Positions 46,692 to 57,014 of a stretch of DNA of 64,000 bases are shown one piece after another. A model generated the notes under the pieces. The model did not search any database. It was given only the letters and a program-made list of their open reading frames with translations, and was not told where the DNA came from. This stretch comes from Opisthocomus hoazin. Taxonomy: Eukaryota > Chordata > Aves > Opisthocomiformes > Opisthocomidae. A program made the translations under genes and the position numbers. Location: the NCBI RefSeq assembly GCF_030867145.1, contig NC_134419.1:3623501-3687500 (forward strand), given 5' to 3'. Every line of letters starts with the position of its first letter. Position 1 is the first letter of the stretch.

Positions 46692-47225
46692 CCCAGCGGG
46701 GTGAAGACGCCGGGACGGGGAGCGGGGAGCAAACAGCTCCTTGCTGGAACGACCCCGCTGCCCGCCTCGCGACCGGGGCCGATATCGTGGGTTTGCATAC
46801 GTACGGGGGGATGAGCCCTGCGTACGTTCCCCGTGTCCAGCTCCTCGTGAAGCCTGCTCACGCCGCTCTAATCTGTGCGCGTTGCCACTGGTGACTCCAG
46901 GCTCTCCTGCACGCTCCTCCTGGTATAGATTTGGCAGGCGAGCGACCGACACGAAGGAGAAAAAGCACATTAGAAAAGCACTACTTAGTCTTTTGTAACC
47001 TTAGATGATGGTTGTCCTTTTAATCGACTACTTAAGTGTATCTCATTTAACTTGTAAGTCTGTGTCCTAATATTTATTATTAGCTCTTCTGCGCGTAGTG
47101 GCAGGCAGCGATTATTCAGTATATGTATCAACAAACACAAGCTGGACAGATTATGTAAAGTATAAAATCCTATTTATGTTTGCTTCTGTGGGTCTGATGT
47201 AAGAATTAAAAATTAATGCTCTAGG
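46692..47225 (+). other. KANK4 3' UTR (minimum extent)
   Basis: The UTR becomes A/T-rich after about 46980. The first plausible polyadenylation signal is ATTAAA at 47205-47210. A later AATAAA at 48197-48202 followed by a GTTGT stretch could serve a longer form. Confidence 0.6.
47205..47210 (+). promoter_or_regulatory. Candidate KANK4 polyadenylation signal (ATTAAA)
   Basis: ATTAAA is the common variant hexamer and lies 514 bases after the stop, at the end of an A/T-rich UTR-like stretch. The alternative is AATAAA at 48197-48202. Confidence 0.5.
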
Positions 47226-49751
47226 AAAATATTGGAGCGTACCAGACCCAAACACACAGACATTGTTTTGCCTCTGTTCGGAATTACCATATGGCTCCTC
47301 TTTTTTCTAATTAAGTCTGAGCTGACGGGGAAGCGGAGCCCGTTGCCGTGCACCGTGCAGCCGCGCAGGCGATGCTCCGGCACGGCAGGGCGGACCGGGC
47401 GATCCCGAGCACGGCGCGAGAGCATCCCAACAGATTCCCGTCCCAGGATGCCTTAACGTTACCCAAGCGTTCCGCGGAGCGACGCTGCCTTTTGTGCGAG
47501 CATCTGCTCTCCGCTCTCCCTCGTGCTCGACTCCCAGACGCCCAAACCACTCCCCTGTAAAGCCACGCCAGGAGTCGGCTGGTGCCAGGCCACCGGGCAC
47601 GCACAGGGTCGGTCCAGCATCGCCTCAAATCATACGTAGGGCAGGTTTTATTTTCTTAAATCCCTTTGCCGCTGGCAAAGAGGGAGGGAGGGCTCAAGCC
47701 CGGCTTTTCCAAACATCTCTGCGTTGTCATTAAGTTCCTGTGTACTGAGAACAGCCCTTTCGTGAGGCTCTGCTGCATCTCTGTAGGCTTTGGTGCACCT
47801 GGATGCCGTCACCAGTTGAGCTGGTGCGTGGAAGACTGCCGTAAAAACGACTTGCCATCATGAAAAGCAAATCTCCCAAGCTAGCTAATTACTTTTCCTT
47901 TTTTGTTACTGATCAGAAGTTAATCCTGGAGTACCTTGGTTGCTCGTGAGTCACTTCGCACTGTGATGAAGTCTCTCTTGAGCTGCCTTTCCCCCTTCCC
48001 TCGTGTCCTCACACCCATAAGGCTCCCACGGCCGCGTGGGGAGGGGAGGGCAACCCCTGCCCTCCGTTTCCCGCTGAAGTCTGCCGTCTGCTCCGGTTCC
48101 TTTCCGTTCTTCATGTTTCCAGTCAGAAGCATTCATCATCTCAGATGTCTGTCTGCCTTTCTTTAACTCCAAACGCAGTTACCTCCTTCACGTATAAATA
48201 AACTCACGTTGTACCTTTACCAGCGTCCTCTCCTGTGCCTGTCCCCCGGCGCGAGGCAGCGGGGATGCTCAGACCCACGGGGTGGGGAAGGACAGCCCCG
48301 CCGTTACTGCCCGTACGTGCACGTCCTCACCTCGGTCATTTCCAAGGTGTCCCTCCAGACCGGGGACCCCCCGGGAGGTCCCAGGCCCCAGCTCACCCCA
48401 CAGGCATGCCGGGGTGGGGTTTTTTTTCAGGAATCGCCCCGATTTGTGCTCTGGTGCTGAGCTCTGAGCTCCCAGAGCCAGCACGAGCACCCACTGCGTC
48501 GCTGCCAGGCCCCAGCTGCAAACGAAAAGAGCCATAACACCATTTTCTGTTAATCCTCACTGAGGTTTTTCCCCCTCCCCGGCAGCTCTGGAGCCGTGCT
48601 CACAGAGAGGAATTTCACTCTGGCTCTCCCTGCTTCCCAGAGGGACCTGAACTTTCTGGCTTCAGCAGAATAAATGGTGGGAGATTTCCTGCTGAGGATC
48701 CGGGCGGCTTCGGGAAGCGCCTGCCTGCGGGATCCCTCGGGATGCCGAGCTGACCGCGGTGCGGTTCGGGGACAGGGCACGTGGTGCTGGGGGGGTGCGG
48801 CAGCTCTGCCGTTGCTGCCTTCCCCCTGCCTCCCTCCGCGTCCCCCCTTCCCTGGCGTTCCCATCCCTGCAGCCCGGGCTGGTTAACTGCATCCCCAGAG
48901 TGGTTATTTTCATTCCTTTGCCTCATATTTCCTCTTTTCCCCTCGAACCGGCTCCCCAAGGAGGAGCAGCTCCCATGAGGTGACCCCCGAGATGGTTCGA
49001 TGCTGTCCTCAGCATCTCCCGGTGCCCAGCGTCCCGTCGGCGACGTTCCGGCTGCCACAAAACCGATAGGAAATTGTCTGCAGGATCTCAGTGCCATAAA
49101 GAGCCCGAGAGCCAGCCTTAATTTATATATTTCAATATCACAGTGGAGATGAAACTAAATATAGGCAAGCAAAAATACATCCCCAGTGCGAGCGCTGTGC
49201 AATACAAATGGAGACAATTAAGTCACAGCAAGGAAAAAAATTAATCTAATGATCTTTATGGGCTCACCACCTAGGAGCTGATTAGCTATGAAGGGAAAGA
49301 ATGATGAGGAGCTCAGCCCAACACGATTTTTCCGCTCTGCTTCTGGCCATTCCCAGCGTGTCCCTTGCTTTGGCCGCACAGAGGGGCGCAGGGGCTCGAC
49401 AGCCTCACCCGGAGAACCTCCGTGGCCATGGGGAAACGCGTGGCTCTGCGCGGCCCTCAGCGTCCGGACTGGGCCTGAGGACGGGGCCACCTCCAGTAGT
49501 TCTCTGGTTTTTCCCTCTAATTTACTGATGACCTCCGGAGAAAGCCCTCTGCCACCCAGACGTCGTCCCCCGCCCCACAGGCAGGGGAGCGCGCCGGCTG
49601 TCCCTGGGGGTGCCAGGATGGCTGAAGCATGACGCTGTCACCCAGCGCGTCGGTGCCAGGACGGGGACGAGCAGGGAGGGTGGCGGTGCCGAAGGGGAGA
49701 TGCTGGAGGAACAACGGCCAGCTCCACCCAAGGTCCATCCTGGGGAGAAGG
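47226..49751. other. Intergenic or extended KANK4 3' UTR
   Basis: 2.5 kb without a recognised repeat. It includes GC-rich parts (48230-48520, 48680-48890) and A/T-rich parts (49110-49260). No coding frame can be supported. Confidence 0.5.
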
Positions 49752-49906
49752 GGACCATGGATGCCTGGAAACGTTCAAGGCCAGGTTGGCCGGGGCTCTG
49801 AGCAACCTGGTCTGGCTGAAGATGTCCCTGCTCACTGCAGGGGGGTTGGACTGGATGGCCTCTAAAGGTCCCTTCCCACCCAAACCGCTCCTTGATTCCG
49901 TGCCCC
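49752..49906 (+). repeat. Short CR1 3' fragment, plus orientation
   Basis: The text ggttggactggatggcctct, followed by aaaggtcccttcccaccc and a degraded cttgattccgtg tail, is the sense 3' end of the CR1 type with 'ggcctctaaaggtccc'. About 155 bases remain. Confidence 0.85.
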
Positions 49907-50540
49907 GTGCCTGGAGATCTCATCCACAGCCAGCAGGCTCCAGCTCCACGGCAAACGTTGGTTTTGAGGCCACCGTGTGACCGCACAGTGCGTGCCCGTG
50001 CCGTGCAGGGGCACAGACCTTGGGGAGCAGAGCCGACCCGGCCAGAGCCACGTGAGACCCCCTCACCCCGGCCAGCCGCCTCTGCGTGAGGTTTGGTGTC
50101 GATACCCACGCCAGATTCAACACACAAAAAGAAAAACCAGATGACCCCAAGCTGTTCCTCCCACCGCCTGCAAGCTGCCGAGGCGCGGGAGCGATGCCTC
50201 CCTGGGGGCACCAGGCTCGGAAGGCAAGAGCCAGAAATTTTAGGGGGGGATACGTGGAGATGCGGCCACGCTGTTCCCCCCTGCAACTGCCCCCACACCA
50301 CCATGACATCGGGTGCAAGATATGTGAGGAATGACAACGCCGGGGCCGTGGGCAGCGAAAACATGGCGGGGCTCGCGTGAGGGGTGGCGGGGGAGAGCGT
50401 CGGCCAAGCAGGCTCCGTCCACGCCGCAGGGATGCCAGCGGGTCCACGGCATCAGCTTGAGACCGCGTCAAGCAGAGAAGCAGGTGAAATAATTGCAGTA
50501 ATTATTAATAGTAAATAGTAAAATTACTAAAATAGTAATC
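49907..50540. other. Unique spacer ending in an A/T-rich run
   Basis: A 0.6 kb unique stretch whose last 60 bases (taattattaatagtaaatag and onward) are A/T-rich, just before a CR1 3' end. Confidence 0.55.
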
Positions 50541-51175
50541 ATAGAACCACAGAATCACAGAATGTTCGGGGTTGGCAGGGACCTCTGTGGGTCATCCAGT
50601 CCAACCCCCTGCCCAAGCAGGGTCTCCTACAGGAGGCTTCACAGGACCTTGTCCAAGTGGGTCTGGAATATCTCCAGAGAAGGAGACTCCACAGCCTCCC
50701 TGGGCAGCCTGGGCCAGGGCTCCGTCACCCTCAGAGTGAAGAAGTTCTTCCTCATGTTCAACTGGAACTTCCTCTGCTCCAGTTTGTGCCCGTTGCCCCT
50801 TGTCCTGTCACTGGGCATCACTGAAAAGAGCTTGGCCCCATCCTCCTGACACCCACCCTGAAGATATTTAGAGGCATTTCTAAGGTCCCCCCTCAGCCTT
50901 CTCTTCTCCAGGTTGAACAAGCCCAGCTCCCTCAGCCTTTCCTTGTAGGAGAGATGCTCCAGTCCCCTCCTCATCCTCGTAGCCCTCCGCTGGACTCTCT
51001 CCAGTAGCTCCTTATCTCTCTTGAACTGGGGAGCCCAGCACTGGACACAGTGATCCAGATGGGGCCTCACCAGGGCAGAGCAGAGGGGGAGAACCTCCCT
51101 CGCCCTGCTGCCCACACTCCTCCTAATGCATCCCAGGATCCCATTAGCTTTCTTGGCAGGCAGAGCACACAATTA
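50541..51175 (-). repeat. CR1 LINE fragment, minus orientation
   Basis: The copy runs from cacagaatcacagaatgttc to the complement of [20 protein letters not shown], with the frame open on the minus strand from 51172. A deletion shortens the tail codons slightly ([10 protein letters not shown]). Confidence 0.95.
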
Positions 51176-51617
51176 TTATTAATTGGTGTGGTCTGGGATA
51201 CTTCAAATGTTGGAGAGAAGCAGGGAAAGAACCCCCCATCAGCCCCCGAAACCGGGCCGTGGCCGCGTTCGAGGCGGAAGGCGAGCGCAGGGCGCCTGGA
51301 GCCCGATGCGCACGCAGAGCCCCGTGCAGCTGCTGCTCACACCCCTGCGGTTCATGAAATCAGCCGGCCGTTCCCGGGCAGAGGGGACGTGCCTTGGCTC
51401 AGCTCCTCCGACATCTGCGGGTCCCCGCGCTGGGATGAGCCCCTTGAGGCTTGGCACCGGGGGAGAGGCAAAACCAGCGCCCGGCAGGTTTCTTGGGTCC
51501 GAGTGAAAGTACAGAGGGTGAGGAACAAAATCAATTCTGCTCGAGTCTCACCCGTGCGGGTGGCAGAAAAAATCAGTGCCTCTCGATGTATCCCCCAGAA
51601 ACTGCCCCATTGGCGGC
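51176..51617. other. Unique spacer
   Basis: About 440 bases between two minus-strand CR1 copies, starting with a taattggtgtgg A/T run. Nothing is recognised. Confidence 0.55.
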
Positions 51618-52062
51618 TTCACAGAATCACAGAATGGTCGGGGTTGGAAGGGACCTCTGTGGGTCACCCAGCCCAACCCCCTGCCCAAGCAGGGTCACCC
51701 AGAGCAGGCTGCACAGGACCGCGTCCAGGCGGGTCTGGAATATCTCCAGAGAAGGAGACTCCACAGCCTCCCTGGGCAGCCTGTTCCAGGGTTCCGTCAC
51801 CCTCAGAGGGAAGAAGTTCTTCCTCATGTTCAACTGGAACTTCCCATGCTCCAGTTTGTGCCCGTTGCCCCTTGTCCTGTTGCTGGGCACCACTGGAAAG
51901 AGTCTGGCCCCGTCCTCCTGACACCCACCCTGCAGATATTTAGAGGCATTTCTAAGGTCCCCTCTCAGCCTTCTCTTCTCCAGGCTGAACAAGCCCAGCT
52001 TCCTCAGCCTCTCCTCGTAGGAGAGATGCTCCAGTCCCCTCCTCATCCTCGTAGCCCTGTAG
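51618..52062 (-). repeat. CR1 LINE fragment, minus orientation
   Basis: The copy begins ttcacagaatcacagaatgg and runs to the complement of [20 protein letters not shown], with the frame open throughout. Confidence 0.95.
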
Positions 52063-52776
52063 ACCTGGGTGGCCTCAGCCCAGCAACTCTCAGCAGAACT
52101 CAATATTCTCGGAAGAGACGCGTGTCTCGGCGGCAGAGGCAGATTTATTTGCTGCCGCGGGGACGGCGTCGGGCGCATCGACGGCATCGCCGCTTCGGGG
52201 TCTGCGGGGCCAAGCTGCGCCCCGGCACCCCGTCCCATCCCCACGGCTCGGCACGGAGGGGCTCCTCGACCCCGCGTTCGCCGGGGTGGAGGGCAGATAT
52301 CAGCAGGGGTGAGGCTGGCCGCCATTCCACGTCCTAGGAAAGATCACTGCGGTACCCGGGTGTCTCCTCCTTCCCGCAGCACCCACCTATTCGCAGGGGA
52401 CGAAGCCCAGCGCAGAGCTTCGGGAGTTTGTCCTTCCCGGTTGGAGCATCCCTTGGGGCAGCCGCGCTGGCAGCGGCCAAGGCGGCAGAAATACAATATT
52501 TTGTGAATTGCTCCATCTAGTGCCATTTCAGCAGAAAGAAGCGGTGCGATCCGGCTTCCCTGGCCGGGGCTGCAGCCTGGCCGGGGATGGGCCCGGTCCC
52601 TGTCCTGCTCCAGCGCTGGAGACGCTCCCGACACTGCTGGGTGGGATGAAGAGAAGGGCAACCAAAGTACGAAGTGATCTCTTCATATTTGAAAATGCTC
52701 ATAGGGAATATTAAGTTTTCAAGGGCAGCTATTTCCCCGTAAGTGCTTGTAGTCCCATTTTGGGAAAGATGAAGAC
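52063..52776. other. Unique, GC-rich spacer
   Basis: 0.7 kb of GC-rich unique sequence with no gene that I can support. Confidence 0.55.
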
Positions 52777-53925
52777 ACAGAACCACAGAATGGTCGGGGT
52801 TGGAAGGGACCTCTGTGGGTCACCCAGCCCAACCCCCTGCCCAAGCAGGGTCACCCAGAGCCGGCTGCACAGGACCTTGTCCAGGCGGGTCTTGAATATC
52901 TCCAGAGAAGGAGACTCCACAGCCTTCCTGGGCAGCCTGGGCCAGGGCTCCATCACCCTCAGAGTGAAGTTGTTCTTCCTCGTGATCAGCTGGAACTTCC
53001 CAGGCTCCAGTTTGTACCCGTTGCCCCTTGTCCTGTCGCTGGGCACCACTGGAAAGAGTCTGGCCCCATCCTCCTGACCCCCACCCTGAAGATAATTATA
53101 ACATTTCTAAGGTCCCCTCGCAGCCTTCTCTTCTCCAGGCTGAACAAGCCCAGCTCCCTCAGCCTCTCCTCGTAGGAGAGATGTTCCAGTCCCCTCACCA
53201 TCCTCGTAGCCCTCCGCTGGACTCTCTCCAGTAACTCCTCATCTTTCTTGAACTGGGGAGCCCAGAACTGGACACAGTGCTCCAGATGGGGCCTCCCTAG
53301 GGCAGAGCAGATGGGGAGGAGAGCCTCCTTCGACCTGCTGCCCACAGTCTTCTTAATGAAGAGACCATTGGCCTTCTTGGCAGCCAGGGCACACTGCTGG
53401 CTCATGGTCACCCTGTCGTCCCCCAGCACTCGCGGGTCCCTCCCCGCAGAGCTGCTCTCCAGCAGGTCAGCCCCAGCCTGTATTGGTGCCTGGGTTTGTT
53501 CCTCCCCAGGTGCAGGAACCTGCACTTGCCCTTGTTGAACCTCATCAGGTTCCTCTCTGCCCAGCTCTCCAGCCTGTCCAGGTCACGCTAAATGCCAGCA
53601 CAGCCTGCTGGTGTATCCACCACTCCTCCCAGTTTGGTGTCATCAGCAAACTTGCTGAGGGTACATTCTAACTCTTCATCCAGATCATTAATGAAGAAGT
53701 TGAACAAGGCTGGGCCCAGTACTGACCCTTGGGGGACACTACTAGTTACCGGCCTCCAACGAGACTCAGCGCCGCTGATGACAACCCTCTGAGTTCTGCC
53801 ATTCAGCCAGTTCTCAATCCACCTCACTGACCACTCATCCCGCCCACACTTCCTCAGCTTCCCTAGGAGGACGTTATGGAAGACGGTGTCAAAAGCCTTG
53901 CTGAGGTCAAGGTAGACGATAAACG
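52777..53925 (-). repeat. Longest CR1 copy, minus orientation, with broken reverse-transcriptase segment
   Basis: About 1.15 kb runs from the 3' octamers (cacagaaccacagaatggtc) to the complement of the RT palm region. A minus-strand frame at 53588-53827 encodes [17 protein letters not shown], the motif PQGSVLGP and FADDTKL, where the ADD is the polymerase motif of CR1 ORF2. A frame break near 53588 separates this from the downstream tail (53525-52986), so no complete ORF2 exists. The 5' half of the element is missing. Confidence 0.96.
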
Positions 53926-54638
53926 AAGCAAAGGTTCTCGGCCCTCCGTCTGCAAGGTAAGAGCGGATTTCAAAACTGGTGGACGGGTGGGCTGCAGCTG
54001 CGGAGGAGGTGAGGACCAGCCTCCAACAGGGCAGCCAGCATCACCCAAAGAGCCAGGACGCCCCGGAGCGACCTGCGCAGGGGACGTCTGGCGTGGAGGG
54101 GCTCAGACAACAGCTCACGCGTTACCCTGCGCAACCGCCCCCATCTGCCACCCCGCTCCCCGGTTTAAAACCCAGCAATACTATTAAATGTTTGCCCAGA
54201 TCATAATAATTTGCCCAGTTTTAGCTGCTTCCCCCAGCGCAGCAAGTTGACTGCTGGGGGATGCACGAGCCCCCCCAGACCCGGCGAGGGGCCGTGCGAG
54301 GAGGCATCAGGCTGAGCCCCGCGAGCTGCGGTGGGAGGACGGGGGGTTGCGCAGGGACCCAGCTCGGCCCCGGGGTCCGCGCCAGGCTGTCGGTCCTCGC
54401 GGTTGTCCCGGGGGAGCTCCTGGCCGTGGCGTCACGTCACGCTGTCTCCCGTCTGTCCGCAGCGAGATCTGTGCCGAGTTTGCGTTGTAGGAGCGCCGAG
54501 CGTCCAGAGCGTCCTTTCTCCTTGAGTGGAAACCAGCCTGTGACAAACCCCACCGGGCAGGGAGGGGACAGGAGGGAGGGACAGCGTATTGCTCTTCAGG
54601 GGAATTTACTTGTGGCTCCTTTTCTGCTGCACACAAAT
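53926..54638. other. Unique, GC-rich spacer
   Basis: 0.7 kb of unique sequence between CR1 copies, with no supportable gene. Confidence 0.55.
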
Positions 54639-55500
54639 AGAATCATTGAATGGTTTGGGTTGGAAGGGACCTTAAAGCTCATCTGGTTCCAACCCCCCTG
54701 CCATGAGCAGGGACATCTCCCACCAGCCCAGGGTCCTCAGAGCTCCATCCAACCTGGCCTTGAGCACTGCCAGGGAGGGGGCAGCCACAGCTTCTCTGGG
54801 CAGCCTGGGCCAGGGCCTCACCACCCTCATGGGGAAGAATTTCTTCCTCATATCTCATCTAAATCTGCCCTCTTTTAGTTTGGAGCCGTTCCCCCTTGTC
54901 CTATCCCTGCACCCCCTTGTGAAAAGCCCCTCTCCACCCTTCCTGTCGGCCCCTTCAGGCACTGGCAGCTGCTCTAAGGTCATCCCGGAGCCTTCTCTTC
55001 TCCTGAGCAGCCCCAGCTCCCTCAGCCTGTCCTTGGAGGAGAGGTGCTCCAGCCCTCGGATCATCTCCGTGGCCTCCTCTGGCCCCGCTCCAACACATCC
55101 ATGTCCTTCTTATGTTGGGAGCTCCAGAGCAGCCCAGGATACGGTTGGCTTTCTGGGCTGCGAGCGTACATTGCCGGCTCATGTTGAGCTTCTCATCCAC
55201 CAGTACCCCCAAGTCCTTCTCCTCAGGGCTGCTCTCGAGCCGCTCTCCGCCCAGCCCGTCCTTGTGTTTGGGATTGCCCCGACCCACGTGCAGGACCTTG
55301 TGCTTGGCCTTGTTGACCTTCATGCGGTTCACGCAGGCCACCTCTCCAGCCTGTCCAGGTCCCTCTGGATGGCATCCCATCCCTCCAGCGTGTCAACCAC
55401 ACCACACAGCTTGGTGTCGTCGGCAGACTTGCGGACGGTACACTCCATCCCACTGTCCATGTCGCCGACAAAGAGATTGAACAGCACCAGTACATAATAA
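54639..55500 (-). repeat. CR1 LINE fragment (second subfamily), minus orientation
   Basis: The copy starts atagaatcattgaatggttt and ggaagggaccttaaagctca, and extends to the complement of [20 protein letters not shown], reaching the RT region (SADDTKL). Several frame breaks are present. Confidence 0.93.
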
Positions 55501-56069
55501 TAACAAACCCCACCAGTCCTGTGAAAGCAGCCGAGACCCTGGAGCCCGCCTGGAGGCGAAGCCAAGGCGATCCTCGCTGCTTTGCTGTTTGGGATGCTAA
55601 TGATGATAATGGAATTCGATATCAATGCTCAGCACATCTGCAAAAACTAATGTTTTATACATGTGTAACGTTAAATTCATTCATTCCAGTTCTTTCAGGC
55701 GAAGGTACGCGAGCTGCTCCATCTCGGCGCAATCATACCCCCTCCACAGGCGCTCTGTACGTCGTATTCCAGGGTGGTAATCACCCTCTGGTGAATTACA
55801 GGGAATCCAGAGGCATGGCAGCGACTCCTGACGCAGCAGCGCAGTGTGACGGAGTCCCCTTGTCCCTCCCCCTGACCCTCTGCCCTCCCCGGCCCACCCT
55901 GCACCACCACGGCTCCTTCCTGCTGACTGGGATTGCTGCTGGTACGAACCAGTCGCCTGGCGCCTTCATCTGCCTCCCCTTTTTTCTCTCCCTTGGTTTT
56001 GATGCCTGCGCACCAGACCCTTGGTGTCTCAACCAAACTGGTTTTGTTGGCGTTCCTCGGATTAAAACC
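55501..56069. other. Unique spacer
   Basis: About 570 bases, A/T-rich at 55590-55690, with no gene or repeat recognised. Confidence 0.55.
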
Positions 56070-56755
56070 ACAGGATTGCAGAATGGTTTGGGTTGGAAGG
56101 GACCTTTAGAGGTCATGTAGTCCAACCCCCCCTGCCATGGGCAGGGACCCCTTCCACCAGCCCAGGGTGGTCCAAGCTCCATCCAGCCTGGCCTTGAACA
56201 CTGCCAGGGAGGGGCAGCCAAAGCTTCTCTGGGCAACGTGGGCCAGGGCCTCAGCACCCTCAGAGTGAAGAATTCCCTCCTTATATCCAGTCTAAATCTC
56301 CCCTCTTTCCTCCTGAAGCCATCACCCCTTGTCCTGTCACCCCATGCCCTTGTCCCAGCCCTCTCCAGCTCTCTCACAGCCCCTCCAGGCACTGGCAGCT
56401 GCTCTAAGGTCTCTCTGGAGCCTTCTCTTCCCCAGGCTGAGCAGCCCCAGCTCTCCCAGCCTTTCCTCCCAGCAGAGGGGTTCCAGCCCTTGGATCATCT
56501 CCGTGACCTCCTCTGGCCCCACTCCCACAGCTCCAGGTCTGTCCCACGCTGAGGGCTCCAGAGCTGGACGCAGGGATCCCGGGGGGTCTCAGCAGAGCGG
56601 GGCAGAGGGGCAGATTCCCCCCCCTCGCCCCGTGCCCACGCTGCTGGGGACACAGCCCTGGGTACGGCTGCCGTAAGGGCTGTGAGCGCTCACGGCCGGG
56701 TCACGTTGAGCTTCTGGTCACCCAGCACCCCAGGACCTTCCCTACTTACTTGGCT
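56070..56755 (-). repeat. CR1 LINE fragment (second subfamily), minus orientation
   Basis: The copy begins cacaggattgcagaatggtt and ggaagggacctttagaggtc, followed by the same ORF2-tail complement as the copy at 27.6 kb. The two share the distinctive text ggtctcagcagagcggggca and extend to the cacggccgggtcacg block. Confidence 0.92.
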
Positions 56756-57014
56756 GGAGCCATCCAGCTGGGCAGCCGCAGCTCGCCACGGACGGGCGCA
56801 CACGGGACGTCTCCCTGCAGTCATCTCCCCAGGAGCCGTCCCCGGCCCGGGCGCAGAGCTCGGTGGCTGTCACCACAGCCGGCCGTCACCACCGCCCTCC
56901 ACCACGCCGCTCCTTCTCCTGGTCCCCAAGAGGGGCCATCACGAGCCCCACGTGGAACAGCAAACGGACACCTCGTGGAACAAATTTCAACACTGACTTA
57001 AAAAAAGAAAAAGC
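56756..57014. other. Short spacer before the PATJ 3' end
   Basis: A 260-base GC-rich unique stretch with nothing recognised. Confidence 0.5.
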
